Origin: Planctomycetia bacterium
GTDB taxonomy: Bacteria > Planctomycetota > Planctomycetia > Pirellulales > Thermoguttaceae
DNA length: 32,107 nt
Direction of reading: 5' to 3'
NCBI GenBank assembly: GCA_030539295.1
Contig: JAUNSJ010000040.1
Coordinates: forward strand, 1 to 32,107
Positions 25,392-32,107 of the stretch are shown in pieces. The stretch's first letter is position 1, and every line of letters starts with the position of its first letter. The notes under the pieces are model-generated. The model saw nothing but the letters and a program-made list of their open reading frames with translations. It did no database searches and was not told the DNA's origin. A program made the translations under genes and the position numbers.

Positions 25392-25934
25392 GTGTATAAG
25401 AAGACGTTTTTCTTCGTGCCTGTAATTATGGCCATTGTATGTTGTATTCCCGCATGCCAGCCGGAGCCACTGCCTGACGGCATGCCTGATCTGGTCGTTT
25501 TTAAAGTTAAGATAACGCAAAATGGAGACCCGCTGCCCGACGCGCGAGTGCGACTGCTGGGCAAAAACGGTCGCTGGCCCATCGACGGGGTTACGAACGG
25601 GGCCGGGGTTGCCTTGATGAGGACGCAACTGCGTTATCCCGGGGTCCCGTGTGACGAGTACCGGATCCTTGTAACCAAACTGGTCGAAACGCCGAGTAAG
25701 TACAAGGGGGAAGAAGAGCCAAGCGAAGAGGACGACCCGGCCGCATGGAGCCAATGGCAGGAGAAGCTGGCCGCGGAGTATCGGCCCACGCATTCGTACG
25801 TGAATAAGAAATATAGCGACGAAGAAACGAGCGACCTGTCGGTGGACGTTTTTAAGCCTGGCAGTATTGTTATCGACGTTGGTGCCCCGGTCGACGATCT
25901 GATTATACCCGCAGGGACCGCCCCGCGACCATGA
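25392..25934 (+). CDS. Small lipoprotein with carboxypeptidase-regulatory-like domain
   Basis: 180 residues from the GTG at 25392, which has GAGGAG 8 nt upstream. Signal peptide VYKKTFFFVPVIMAIVCCIP is followed by an Ala-Cys lipobox (IPAC). Residues 35-100 have the beta-sandwich pattern of the CarboxypepD_reg type (VKITQNGDPLPDARVRLLG, then TNGAGVALMRT). A long acidic insertion follows and the protein ends in a beta strand. Such small lipoproteins next to DUF1559 genes are common in planctomycetes. The function is unknown. An in-frame upstream start at 25362 is less plausible. Confidence 0.8.
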   Translation: MYKKTFFFVPVIMAIVCCIPACQPEPLPDGMPDLVVFKVKITQNGDPLPDARVRLLGKNGRWPIDGVTNGAGVALMRTQLRYPGVPCDEYRILVTKLVETPSKYKGEEEPSEEDDPAAWSQWQEKLAAEYRPTHSYVNKKYSDEETSDLSVDVFKPGSIVIDVGAPVDDLIIPAGTAPRP

Positions 25935-26155
25935 CCCTTTTACAGACCAGCATTCGAATTTGCCTCGCCAGTTCGCCTGACGTCCGCCTCGTCAAGGGGT
26001 GTACAGGCGAATCGCGAGAGGACTCGGGTGGGTGTACAGCCTAAGACGCATGAGCTCAAAGAACACGAATAATAGTAAGCACGATAATCATCAGGGTCAG
26101 GATTTGGCCCGGCAGTCAGACGACAGACGAGTTTGCGACGGAAACAGCGCGTCAG

Positions 26156-29100
26156 TTGCAGAACGCCGAAGCGACTGTGGACAGTTCCGCGGAGACCCTT
26201 CTGCTCAGTGGCAGGGAAGCAGGTCAGAGCGAAGAGGAGTTGAACAGCGATACTGAGACGCAAACTTTTTTCGCGTCTGGTACCAGCGGGTTCTCCTCCA
26301 CGAGTACCGCGTCACATACAGGCGACCAGTTTGTCTTTTCGGATAACGATGACCTTGGTTTTACGGTCGACCCTTATGGAGAGACGGCCTTTCTGGATGT
26401 CTCAGGGGACGAGATCAAGGCGTCGCACGCGCGGCACGCCCGTGCTTCTTCGTCCCCGCTGGTTTTCGGCATGGTGCTCGGCAATCAGTATCGGCTCATT
26501 TCGATTGCCGGAACCGGGAAGATGGGCGAGGTCTGGAAGGCGTTTGACTCGATAGGACAGCGGGTTGTGGCACTGAAGTTCGTCTCGCGTGATATCGATA
26601 ATTACGAAAGTGCCGTACTCAAGGCGAAGCGTTCTTTTTCCGCGACGCACGACCTGTCGCACCAATACATCTGCCCGACGCACGCGGTTCTGGAAGACGA
26701 GAAGTACGGTTATTTTCTTGTCATGAAGTGGATGCCGAACACGCTGGACCAGATGCTCGAAGAGCTTCCTGCGACGCCGCAAGGGGCGAAACTGAGCATG
26801 CCGGCGATTCGACTTATTCTCTCGAATCTGGCAGACGCCCTGGACTATATTCACTCGCAAAACATCATCCATCGGGATATAAAGCCGGCGAACGTAGCGA
26901 TTACGCGTAAGAAAGACGGGACGCTGGAATCGGCGTCGCTCATTGACTTTGGTCTGGCGGTCAGTCTGGAAAACCGGTCCGGCGATCAGGAGTCGGAAGG
27001 CCAGATCAGTGGCACGCCTGGCTATATGCCGCCGGAGCAGTGGTCGAGTGAACGGCAGACGACGCAGTCGGACCAATATGCGTTTGCGGCCACGGCGTAT
27101 GAGCTTTTCAGTGGCCGCCGCGTTTTTGTGGGTAAGACGTTTGACGAGCTGCGTGACCGTGTCCTGCACGCACCGCCGCAGCCGATTCTCGGTCTGCCAA
27201 GTCATATCAATGAGGCTCTGTTGCGTGCCCTGTCGAAAAAACCTTATGAGCGTCACGCCTCGTGCCGCGCGTTCGTCGACGCCCTTTATCCGCCGAAGAA
27301 GAAGACCAACTGGCTCCTGCCCCTTATACTCCTGATGGTCATTATTGCTGCCATTCCGATAAAAGTGACTCTGTTTAAGAAGAACGAAGCGAAGCCGCCG
27401 GAGAAGCATGAGCTGTATGAACCCCTATTAAAGGCGGCCAGACAAGAGCCTTTGGCATTTCGACTGGACGAAGGGAGTAAGTCGGTCCGCGTGACACCGC
27501 CCTTCCCTGCACCGCCGGAACAGACGGAAGAGAAGATTATCCACATTGGTACGGAACAGTTCGGGCCGGAAGAGAATCGCCAGGGGAACGGCTGGCAATG
27601 GTCCTGGTCGGCGGAGCAAAAGCGAGGCACGTTAACATTAACTAACTATCAGTCGGGACCGGTCGCTGTACTGGGCGTAGCGACGACACTCGTCCTGCCG
27701 CCGGAGACGAGCAATGCGATCAGCAAGACGGACGGGGTAGAAGACGCGCTCTTTATCGACGGCGATTTAACCATCCAGGGAGGGCCGCGTTCGTCGCTCA
27801 CCCTTTCGGGCGGCCTCTGGGTCCGCGGTAAGGTGGACTTTACGGATTCGAGCGGCGTGAAGGTAACCTCGTCGGTGGACGTTATGAACGACGTCACTCA
27901 CGCGGTCATGCCGGACCCGGCGGTCAGTACGGGACCGGTCTTTATTCTGAACGAGAATCGCATTGATTTTTTGGTCGATTCGGAGGCGTCGCTCCTGGCC
28001 GCGCTCGACTGTCATGCCCGAAATAAGAATATCCTCATTACGGGAGATCTGACGACCGGCCCGTTAAGCGAGGGCCAGCGCAGTTCCAATGCCTGTTTTC
28101 TGGTCCGCGGCGGGGAATACGTGACCCTGCTGAGTTCCGGTAATCACAGTATCATCAAAGGTAAAGAGACGGATCCGACCTGTATGATGTTTCGTATTGA
28201 AGGGGCCCTTGCCCTGGGTGCCAAGCCCGGTATGGGCAGTGCCACACTGATCCTCGACGGCGGCTCGCGACTGGAAGCCCCGCTGCCGGGCGATGCCCAA
28301 GTCGCCGATGGCCTGAAGCAGTTAAAGTGCGAAACCAAAGGCAAGAAGGTCTATCAGATACAGGAATACAAGCCGATTCAGCCGAGTAAAAACGTCTTGG
28401 TTACGGTCCGGGGCAAACTGAATATTTTTGAGAACGTCTGCCTGCAAAATAATATCAATGTGAATTATTTCGCCTCGTTTAATCCGCGAGTTACGTCCAG
28501 TCCGGCGTACGTCGGGGGGATTTTTGTTGATAAGATGGGTAATCTGGAGATTAATGGAGGGCGAATCGTTCACTGTCAGGGTCCGTTAACAGGGGCAATT
28601 AATTCCAGTGGCTACGTACATCTTGCGGATGGGGTAATCGAAGAGAATTGCTGCTATTGCTGCGGGAACCAGACCGTCGAAGGAGGCGGTCTGCGTGTGC
28701 AAAATGGTCTGTTCGTTATGTCAGGGGGCGAGATCTGTAATAATCTTGCCTTGGCGAATATCTCGGGTCAGGAGGGCACCGACGACGCAAAAGGAGGCGG
28801 GATACACGGGAGTACAGGCTCGGATATGAATCTGACCGGCGGTCGCATAAGTGGCAATATAAGTCTCTGGGGCGGCGGCGGGATTTACGTCGGCGGGATG
28901 GGCGAGTCGCGGCTGTCGCTTGCGAACTCCGTTGAGATCAGTGAGAACGCGGCCACGCTCGGGGCCGGACTCTATATTCGCGCAAACGTATTCATGCGCG
29001 GTGGTTGCATCGCCGGTAATCATTCCCTGGCGAAAATAAGTGCACTCCTGCCGCGCGGTGCCGGGGTCTATATAAAAGAGTGGAACTCGTCCAATTATCT

Positions 29101-29521
29101 CGGCCGCGGTCCGGTCCTGGCTCTGTCCGGAACGGCTTTTATCGATCCGGATAACCCCATCTTTATTTGCTCCAATGTCGCTACAGGCCCTCCTAACGGT
29201 CCTTTTGTCTACGTGCCCATCCAGGTCGTTGGCCCGCTCACCGATAACCGGCAGAAGTTCGTCTTCAGTATCGGTTCCGCCGCGGCTATGCTCGACGATA
29301 CCATTCGGTTAGTCGCCTTTCGTGGCAACGACTTCGCGCAGTCGGCCGATCTCCTGAGTACCCAATTCGATAAGTTTGAGTTTGGCTTCTGGGGCGCAAC
29401 TACCGACGTCAATAACGACTTAAAGCTGCTCCCTAATCCGGAAATGAAGAGCGATAAGAAGAATAAGACCGCCGACGACCTCGTCCATTACTTCCTCGAA
29501 CTGAAAGAACGTAAGGAGTAA
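26156..29521 (+). CDS. Ser/Thr protein kinase fused to a beta-helix-like ectodomain
   Basis: 1121 residues from a TTG codon. Residues 1-100 are acidic and Ser/Thr rich. The PknB-type kinase domain covers about 112-375: Gly loop GTGKMG (119-124), Lys141 in ALKFV, HRDIKPAN (239-246), DFG (264-266), GTPGYMPPEQ (286-295). A transmembrane helix follows at 386-402. The remaining 700 residues lie outside the membrane; about 780-960 repeat short strands with turns such as GGGLRVQNG, SGGEICNN and GGGGIYVGG, the pattern of right-handed parallel beta-helices. An unusual ENCCYCCGN cysteine cluster lies in this part. It is likely a sensor or adhesion-linked kinase. The true N-terminus is uncertain because no good start or ribosome binding site exists in this frame (see finding on 26050-26156). 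It may share a transcript with the upstream lipoprotein. Confidence 0.9.
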   Translation: MQNAEATVDSSAETLLLSGREAGQSEEELNSDTETQTFFASGTSGFSSTSTASHTGDQFVFSDNDDLGFTVDPYGETAFLDVSGDEIKASHARHARASSSPLVFGMVLGNQYRLISIAGTGKMGEVWKAFDSIGQRVVALKFVSRDIDNYESAVLKAKRSFSATHDLSHQYICPTHAVLEDEKYGYFLVMKWMPNTLDQMLEELPATPQGAKLSMPAIRLILSNLADALDYIHSQNIIHRDIKPANVAITRKKDGTLESASLIDFGLAVSLENRSGDQESEGQISGTPGYMPPEQWSSERQTTQSDQYAFAATAYELFSGRRVFVGKTFDELRDRVLHAPPQPILGLPSHINEALLRALSKKPYERHASCRAFVDALYPPKKKTNWLLPLILLMVIIAAIPIKVTLFKKNEAKPPEKHELYEPLLKAARQEPLAFRLDEGSKSVRVTPPFPAPPEQTEEKIIHIGTEQFGPEENRQGNGWQWSWSAEQKRGTLTLTNYQSGPVAVLGVATTLVLPPETSNAISKTDGVEDALFIDGDLTIQGGPRSSLTLSGGLWVRGKVDFTDSSGVKVTSSVDVMNDVTHAVMPDPAVSTGPVFILNENRIDFLVDSEASLLAALDCHARNKNILITGDLTTGPLSEGQRSSNACFLVRGGEYVTLLSSGNHSIIKGKETDPTCMMFRIEGALALGAKPGMGSATLILDGGSRLEAPLPGDAQVADGLKQLKCETKGKKVYQIQEYKPIQPSKNVLVTVRGKLNIFENVCLQNNINVNYFASFNPRVTSSPAYVGGIFVDKMGNLEINGGRIVHCQGPLTGAINSSGYVHLADGVIEENCCYCCGNQTVEGGGLRVQNGLFVMSGGEICNNLALANISGQEGTDDAKGGGIHGSTGSDMNLTGGRISGNISLWGGGGIYVGGMGESRLSLANSVEISENAATLGAGLYIRANVFMRGGCIAGNHSLAKISALLPRGAGVYIKEWNSSNYLGRGPVLALSGTAFIDPDNPIFICSNVATGPPNGPFVYVPIQVVGPLTDNRQKFVFSIGSAAAMLDDTIRLVAFRGNDFAQSADLLSTQFDKFEFGFWGATTDVNNDLKLLPNPEMKSDKKNKTADDLVHYFLELKERKE

Positions 29522-29523
29522 CG

Positions 29524-29548
29524 TTCCCGACTGCTTGCAGGTCGGGAA
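29524..29548. terminator. Palindrome between convergent kinase and hisA genes
   Basis: TTCCCGAC and GTCGGGAA flank a 9-nt centre, 3 nt from both stop codons. It is a lone copy of the hairpin repeat and could end both transcripts, but lacks T tracts. Confidence 0.5.
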
Positions 29549-29550
29549 TG

Positions 29551-30267
29551 TTACTCCTCAAACTTCATGGCGTCCTGGAGATTAATGGTCTCTTCGTAGA
29601 GAGCACGGCCAATAATACATGCGGTGATTCCGGCGTCGTTGAGATTTTTAACGTCTTCCAGACGAGAGACGCCGCCAGAGGCGACTACGGGAAGTCGAAC
29701 CGCTTCCTGCATTTCGGCCATCTGACGCACGTTTGGGCCTTTCATCATGCCGTCCATGGCAATGTCGGTATAGACCAGAGCGGCCAAGGGGAGCTCCTCG
29801 AACTGCCGTGCCAGATCAATAGCGGGAGTAGAACTGGTTTCGAGCCAGCCGCCGGTCGCGACCATGCCGTCACGCGCGTCGATTCCGAGTACAAGTCGAT
29901 ACGGATAGAGGAGGCACATTTCACGGAACCAGTCAGGAGACTTCAGGGCAAGAGTGCCAATAACGAGCCGTGAGACCCCGAGTTCGAGAAGCGACTCGAG
30001 CGTCTCTTGCGTGCGGATTCCGCCCCCCACTTCACAAGGGACGTTGCCAACAGCCTCAACAATAGCGGATAGGGAAGAGAAATTCGCGGGGTAGCCTTGC
30101 TTCGCACCGTCCAGGTCGACCAGATGAAGTCGCCGTGCTCCAAGCCGTACCCAATATCCAGCCATATCGGCCGGGGACGCCGCATACACCGTTTCCCGAC
30201 CGTAATCTCCCTGACGAAGTCGAACACACTGTCCGCCACGGATATCAATCGCCGGCCAAATTTCCAT
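29551..30267 (-). CDS. hisA: HisA, phosphoribosyl isomerase of histidine biosynthesis
   Basis: 238 residues from the ATG at 30267, with GGGTGAG just upstream; a GTG at 30276 would add three residues. It isomerises ProFAR to PRFAR, the fourth step of histidine biosynthesis, in a TIM barrel. Asp8 (PAIDIRGG) and Asp130 (GIDARDG) are the catalytic acid/base pair positions. Phosphate-binding loops are EVGGGIRT and the later ASGGVSRLEDV. Normal length and no odd features. No other his genes are in the window. Confidence 0.97.
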   Translation of the reverse strand: MEIWPAIDIRGGQCVRLRQGDYGRETVYAASPADMAGYWVRLGARRLHLVDLDGAKQGYPANFSSLSAIVEAVGNVPCEVGGGIRTQETLESLLELGVSRLVIGTLALKSPDWFREMCLLYPYRLVLGIDARDGMVATGGWLETSSTPAIDLARQFEELPLAALVYTDIAMDGMMKGPNVRQMAEMQEAVRLPVVASGGVSRLEDVKNLNDAGITACIIGRALYEETINLQDAMKFEE

Positions 30268-30398
30268 AAAACTCACCCTTACTTATCCAAAATACTTATT
30301 TTAAACCAATCGACACAATCGATACAGGCACTATAACTACACTATCGACCGCCGGGGCGAAAAACTTCACTTGAAATCGCACGGTCGTTCGCTTCGCT

Positions 30399-30430
30399 CG
30401 CGAGTCAACCTTTCTTGCAGGTTGACCCGC
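30399..30430 (-). repeat. Hairpin repeat, diverged copy
   Basis: GTCAACCT (30404-30411) and AGGTTGAC (30419-30426) pair perfectly, with a further CGCG/CGCG outside (one mismatch). Read on the minus strand it is preceded by GTTATTGCTG, the block that precedes the other hairpins. The arm sequence differs from other copies but pairing is kept. Confidence 0.65.
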
Positions 30431-30484
30431 GTCAGCAATAACATTCGGGAACGGCCAACAACGAAGACGGAAGCCCAGTTTGCG

Positions 30485-30521
30485 GTAGAAAATGAAAATC
30501 GCCCTGTAAGGGCAGCACAAA
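30485..30521 (+). repeat. GCCCTGTAAGGGC palindromic repeat
   Basis: 37 nt that recur inverted at 32053-32089 with one mismatch; the core GCCCTGTAAGGGCAGCAC also occurs at 31803-31820. Confidence 0.85.
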
Positions 30522-30558
30522 CCGCGGCGACGCCTTTTGTTATGGGTGGTTATTTTTT

Positions 30559-30615
30559 CGTTATTGCTGGGTCGGGCCCTGCGAGCAGGCCCTCCCGACC
30601 TGCTCGCAGTCGGGC
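30559..30615 (+). repeat. Hairpin repeat, double hairpin copy
   Basis: CGTTATTGCTGGGTCGGGCC begins the element, followed by GGCCCTGCGAGCAGGCCC and then CCCGACCTGCTCGCAGTCGGG, two adjacent hairpins of the family. The rest of 30268-30770 carries no gene that I can support. Confidence 0.8.
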
Positions 30616-30770
30616 CTGTTCTGTATTTTCGACAGAGGCGGGTCCGGAAGTGCGGGAGGACGTATAGTCATGTTGCCGGCCGGGCCGGTTCGTTTCCTTT
30701 TCGCCGCGTCTTTTGTGCCGCAAAAGGCCGACACAACCGAAATTCGCTTGAACGACAGGAGTAACTCATT

Positions 30771-31274
30771 ATGACACGTGAACTTAAAAGAAAAATACTC
30801 GACCTTTTTGAAGGACCAACTTTATCGGAACTGGCGACCATAACCCGTCATGGCCGGCCTTGGGTCCGCTATGTCATGAGCAGTATAGACGATGAGATGA
30901 CCCTCCGCATTCCGACGCGCAGTGATGCCCGCAAGGTGCGTGACATAAATTTTTGCCCCGACGTCCACGTCCTGGTCGGTAAGAACCTCTTCTCCAGTAG
31001 CGGTGCGTACGCACAAATCGAAGGGTTTGCCGTGATAACCGCGGACCCGCGTAAACGGGAAAAAGAATGGAGCGAGGCCATGAAACGCTTCTTTACCGGT
31101 CCTCGTGACCCGGACTACGTACTGATCGAAGTGCGCCCCTATCGCATTGAGTACTGGTCCGCCATGGAAAAGGAAAATCCACAAGTCCTTGATACCGATG
31201 ACTTTATCTACTCGTTCGGGCCAGGCGACGAACGGCCCATCGCCGACTCCGAGCCGACGCCCGCATTCGTCTGA
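30771..31274 (+). CDS. Pyridoxamine 5'-phosphate oxidase-like protein (general stress protein 26 type)
   Basis: 167 residues. The split-barrel flavin-binding pattern is visible: LATITRHGRPWVRYVM, then LRIPTRSDARKVRDINFCPDVHVLV, and YAQIEGFAVITADP. The C-terminal EVRPYRIEYWSAMEKE is typical of the GSP26 group within the PNPOx-like superfamily, which bind FMN, FAD or F420. The specific reaction is unknown. ACAGGAG lies about 9 nt before the ATG. It is flanked on both sides by repeat-rich DNA and has no operon partner. Confidence 0.88.
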   Translation: MTRELKRKILDLFEGPTLSELATITRHGRPWVRYVMSSIDDEMTLRIPTRSDARKVRDINFCPDVHVLVGKNLFSSSGAYAQIEGFAVITADPRKREKEWSEAMKRFFTGPRDPDYVLIEVRPYRIEYWSAMEKENPQVLDTDDFIYSFGPGDERPIADSEPTPAFV

Positions 31275-31394
31275 CCGCCGAACAGGTGTCGCGAGCGGCT
31301 GGCGGTGCGTGCCAAATCGGGTTGCGGCAATAGACAAAATTACAAGTAATGAGCAAACGAGGTAGGTCACCTCGCGTCCGAGCCCGACCGGTCT

Positions 31395-31526
31395 GCCTCC
31401 GCGGCCCCCTGCGAACCCTGCGCGCTAAAAACTAATGTGTCCATTGGCGAGGGCATTTGAGGGTGGGTGCCGTATTCGTAACCTGTGCTATATTCAGGTT
31501 TTATATATCACGCAGAGTTCGCGGAG
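31395..31526 (+). repeat. 132-bp direct repeat, left copy
   Basis: Identical to 31853-31984 except one base. It holds GCGAACCCTGCG near its left end and a near-complementary CGCAGAGTTCGC near the right, plus an internal AACCTG/CAGGTT hairpin. Confidence 0.92.
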
Positions 31527-31552
31527 AGCGCGGAGGGCCTGCTCTTGTTCCT

Positions 31553-31746
31553 GACTGCTTGCAGGTCGGGAACCAAACAATAACGGTCTGACTGCTTGCA
31601 GGTCGGGAACCAAACAATAACGGGCCGACCCAGCAATAGTGAAAATGGAGTCCCGGCACCGCCAATTTGTAACGGATTTGCCATATACCCATCATTGCCA
31701 TTCACGGGCGGCCTGTAAGGCCAGCATATCATAGCCTGGGGTAAGG
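31553..31746 (-). repeat. Dispersed hairpin repeat, inverted copy of 10-172
   Basis: Two tandem 37-nt spaced units of GACTGCTTGCAGGTCGGGAA (31553, 31590) are followed by a stretch whose reverse complement matches the left end of the window for about 150 nt, including the GGCCTGTAAGGCC palindrome. Confidence 0.8.
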
Positions 31747-31802
31747 AGAAATACGACGTATTTCGACGTTCCCCGGGTCTATGTGATGTCCTAATAAACC
31801 AC

Positions 31803-31820
31803 GCCCTGTAAGGGCAGCAC
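31803..31820 (+). repeat. GCCCTGTAAGGGC palindromic repeat, short copy
   Basis: 18 nt identical to the core at 30501-30518. Confidence 0.8.
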
Positions 31821-31852
31821 AGGGCCGGTCACCTCCGAACCCGGGCCCGTCC

Positions 31853-31984
31853 GCCTCCGCGGCCCCCTGCGAACCCTGCGCGCTAAAAACTAATGTGTCC
31901 ATTGGCGAGGGCATTTGAGGGTGGGTGCCGTATTCGTAACCTGTGCTATATTCAGGTTTTATATATCACGCAGGGTTCGCGGAG
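31853..31984 (+). repeat. 132-bp direct repeat, right copy
   Basis: Starts 458 bp after the left copy. Here the terminal arms GCGAACCCTGCG (31869-31880) and CGCAGGGTTCGC (31969-31980) are perfectly complementary, so this copy has MITE-like ends. No transposase or coding frame lies inside. The 833-nt end of the window (31275-32107) contains only repeats. Confidence 0.92.
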
Positions 31985-32052
31985 GAGCGCAGAGGGCCGA
32001 TTCAAAATCGGTCGCGCTCTGCGCGGGGGAGCGACTGGTCGTGGGAGCCTGT

Positions 32053-32089
32053 TTTGTGCTGCCCTTACAGGGCGATGTTCATTTTCTAC
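32053..32089 (-). repeat. GCCCTGTAAGGGC palindromic repeat, inverted copy
   Basis: Reverse complement of 30485-30521 with a single mismatch. Confidence 0.85.
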
Positions 32090-32107
32090 CACAGACCCGG
32101 GGCGTTG

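Overview
The window looks like a chromosomal segment of a planctomycete. The strongest marker is a DUF1559 protein with a type II/IV-pilin-like prepilin leader (24099-25268). Supporting signs are a Tat-exported Gfo/Idh/MocA oxidoreductase, a tandem pair of clpP genes, a large Ser/Thr kinase with an extracytoplasmic tail, and proline/alanine-rich linkers. Placement below phylum (perhaps a Pirellulales relative) is inference. No rRNA, tRNA, CRISPR array or transposase was recognised.

Layout. Bases 1-329 hold a copy of a dispersed hairpin repeat and a good sigma-70-type promoter for an exported alpha/beta hydrolase (330-1205). A LysM plus L,D-transpeptidase-fold protein follows (1563-3296); its catalytic Ser-His-Gly-Cys motif is absent. 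On the minus strand from 9181 down to 3357 lies a tight run of rpoN, a DUF2868-like membrane protein and a DUF3482-like GTPase, with a 0-51 nt and a 4 nt overlapping junction. Another minus-strand stretch holds clpP2, clpP1 and a coiled-coil lipoprotein (12062-9669), preceded by yggS and a small conserved protein.

Bases 15069-20199 carry a compact virion module: SU10/DUF5309-type major capsid protein, small protein, head-tail adaptor, head-closure-like protein, HK97 gp10-like protein, tail-terminator-like protein, tail assembly chaperone and a 330-residue protein. The chaperone ends at a canonical A_AAU_UUU slippery heptamer. The -1 frame is open from there to 19200, so a programmed frameshift giving a G/GT-type pair is likely. 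There is no terminase, portal, protease, tail tube, tape measure, lysis gene or integrase, and the module sits between ordinary host genes. It is either a remnant or a domesticated particle.

The right part carries holA and efpL/yeiP (arginine-type EF-P paralogue) as a minus-strand pair, the Tat oxidoreductase, the DUF1559 protein, a small lipoprotein, the kinase fused to a beta-helix-like ectodomain, hisA, a GSP26-type flavin-nucleotide-binding protein, and a repeat-rich end (31275-32107). The repeats form at least two hairpin families. Their arms change in a compensatory way between copies, and some sit just behind stop codons where they could act as terminators or mRNA ends. Copies at the two ends of the window are inverted relative to each other.
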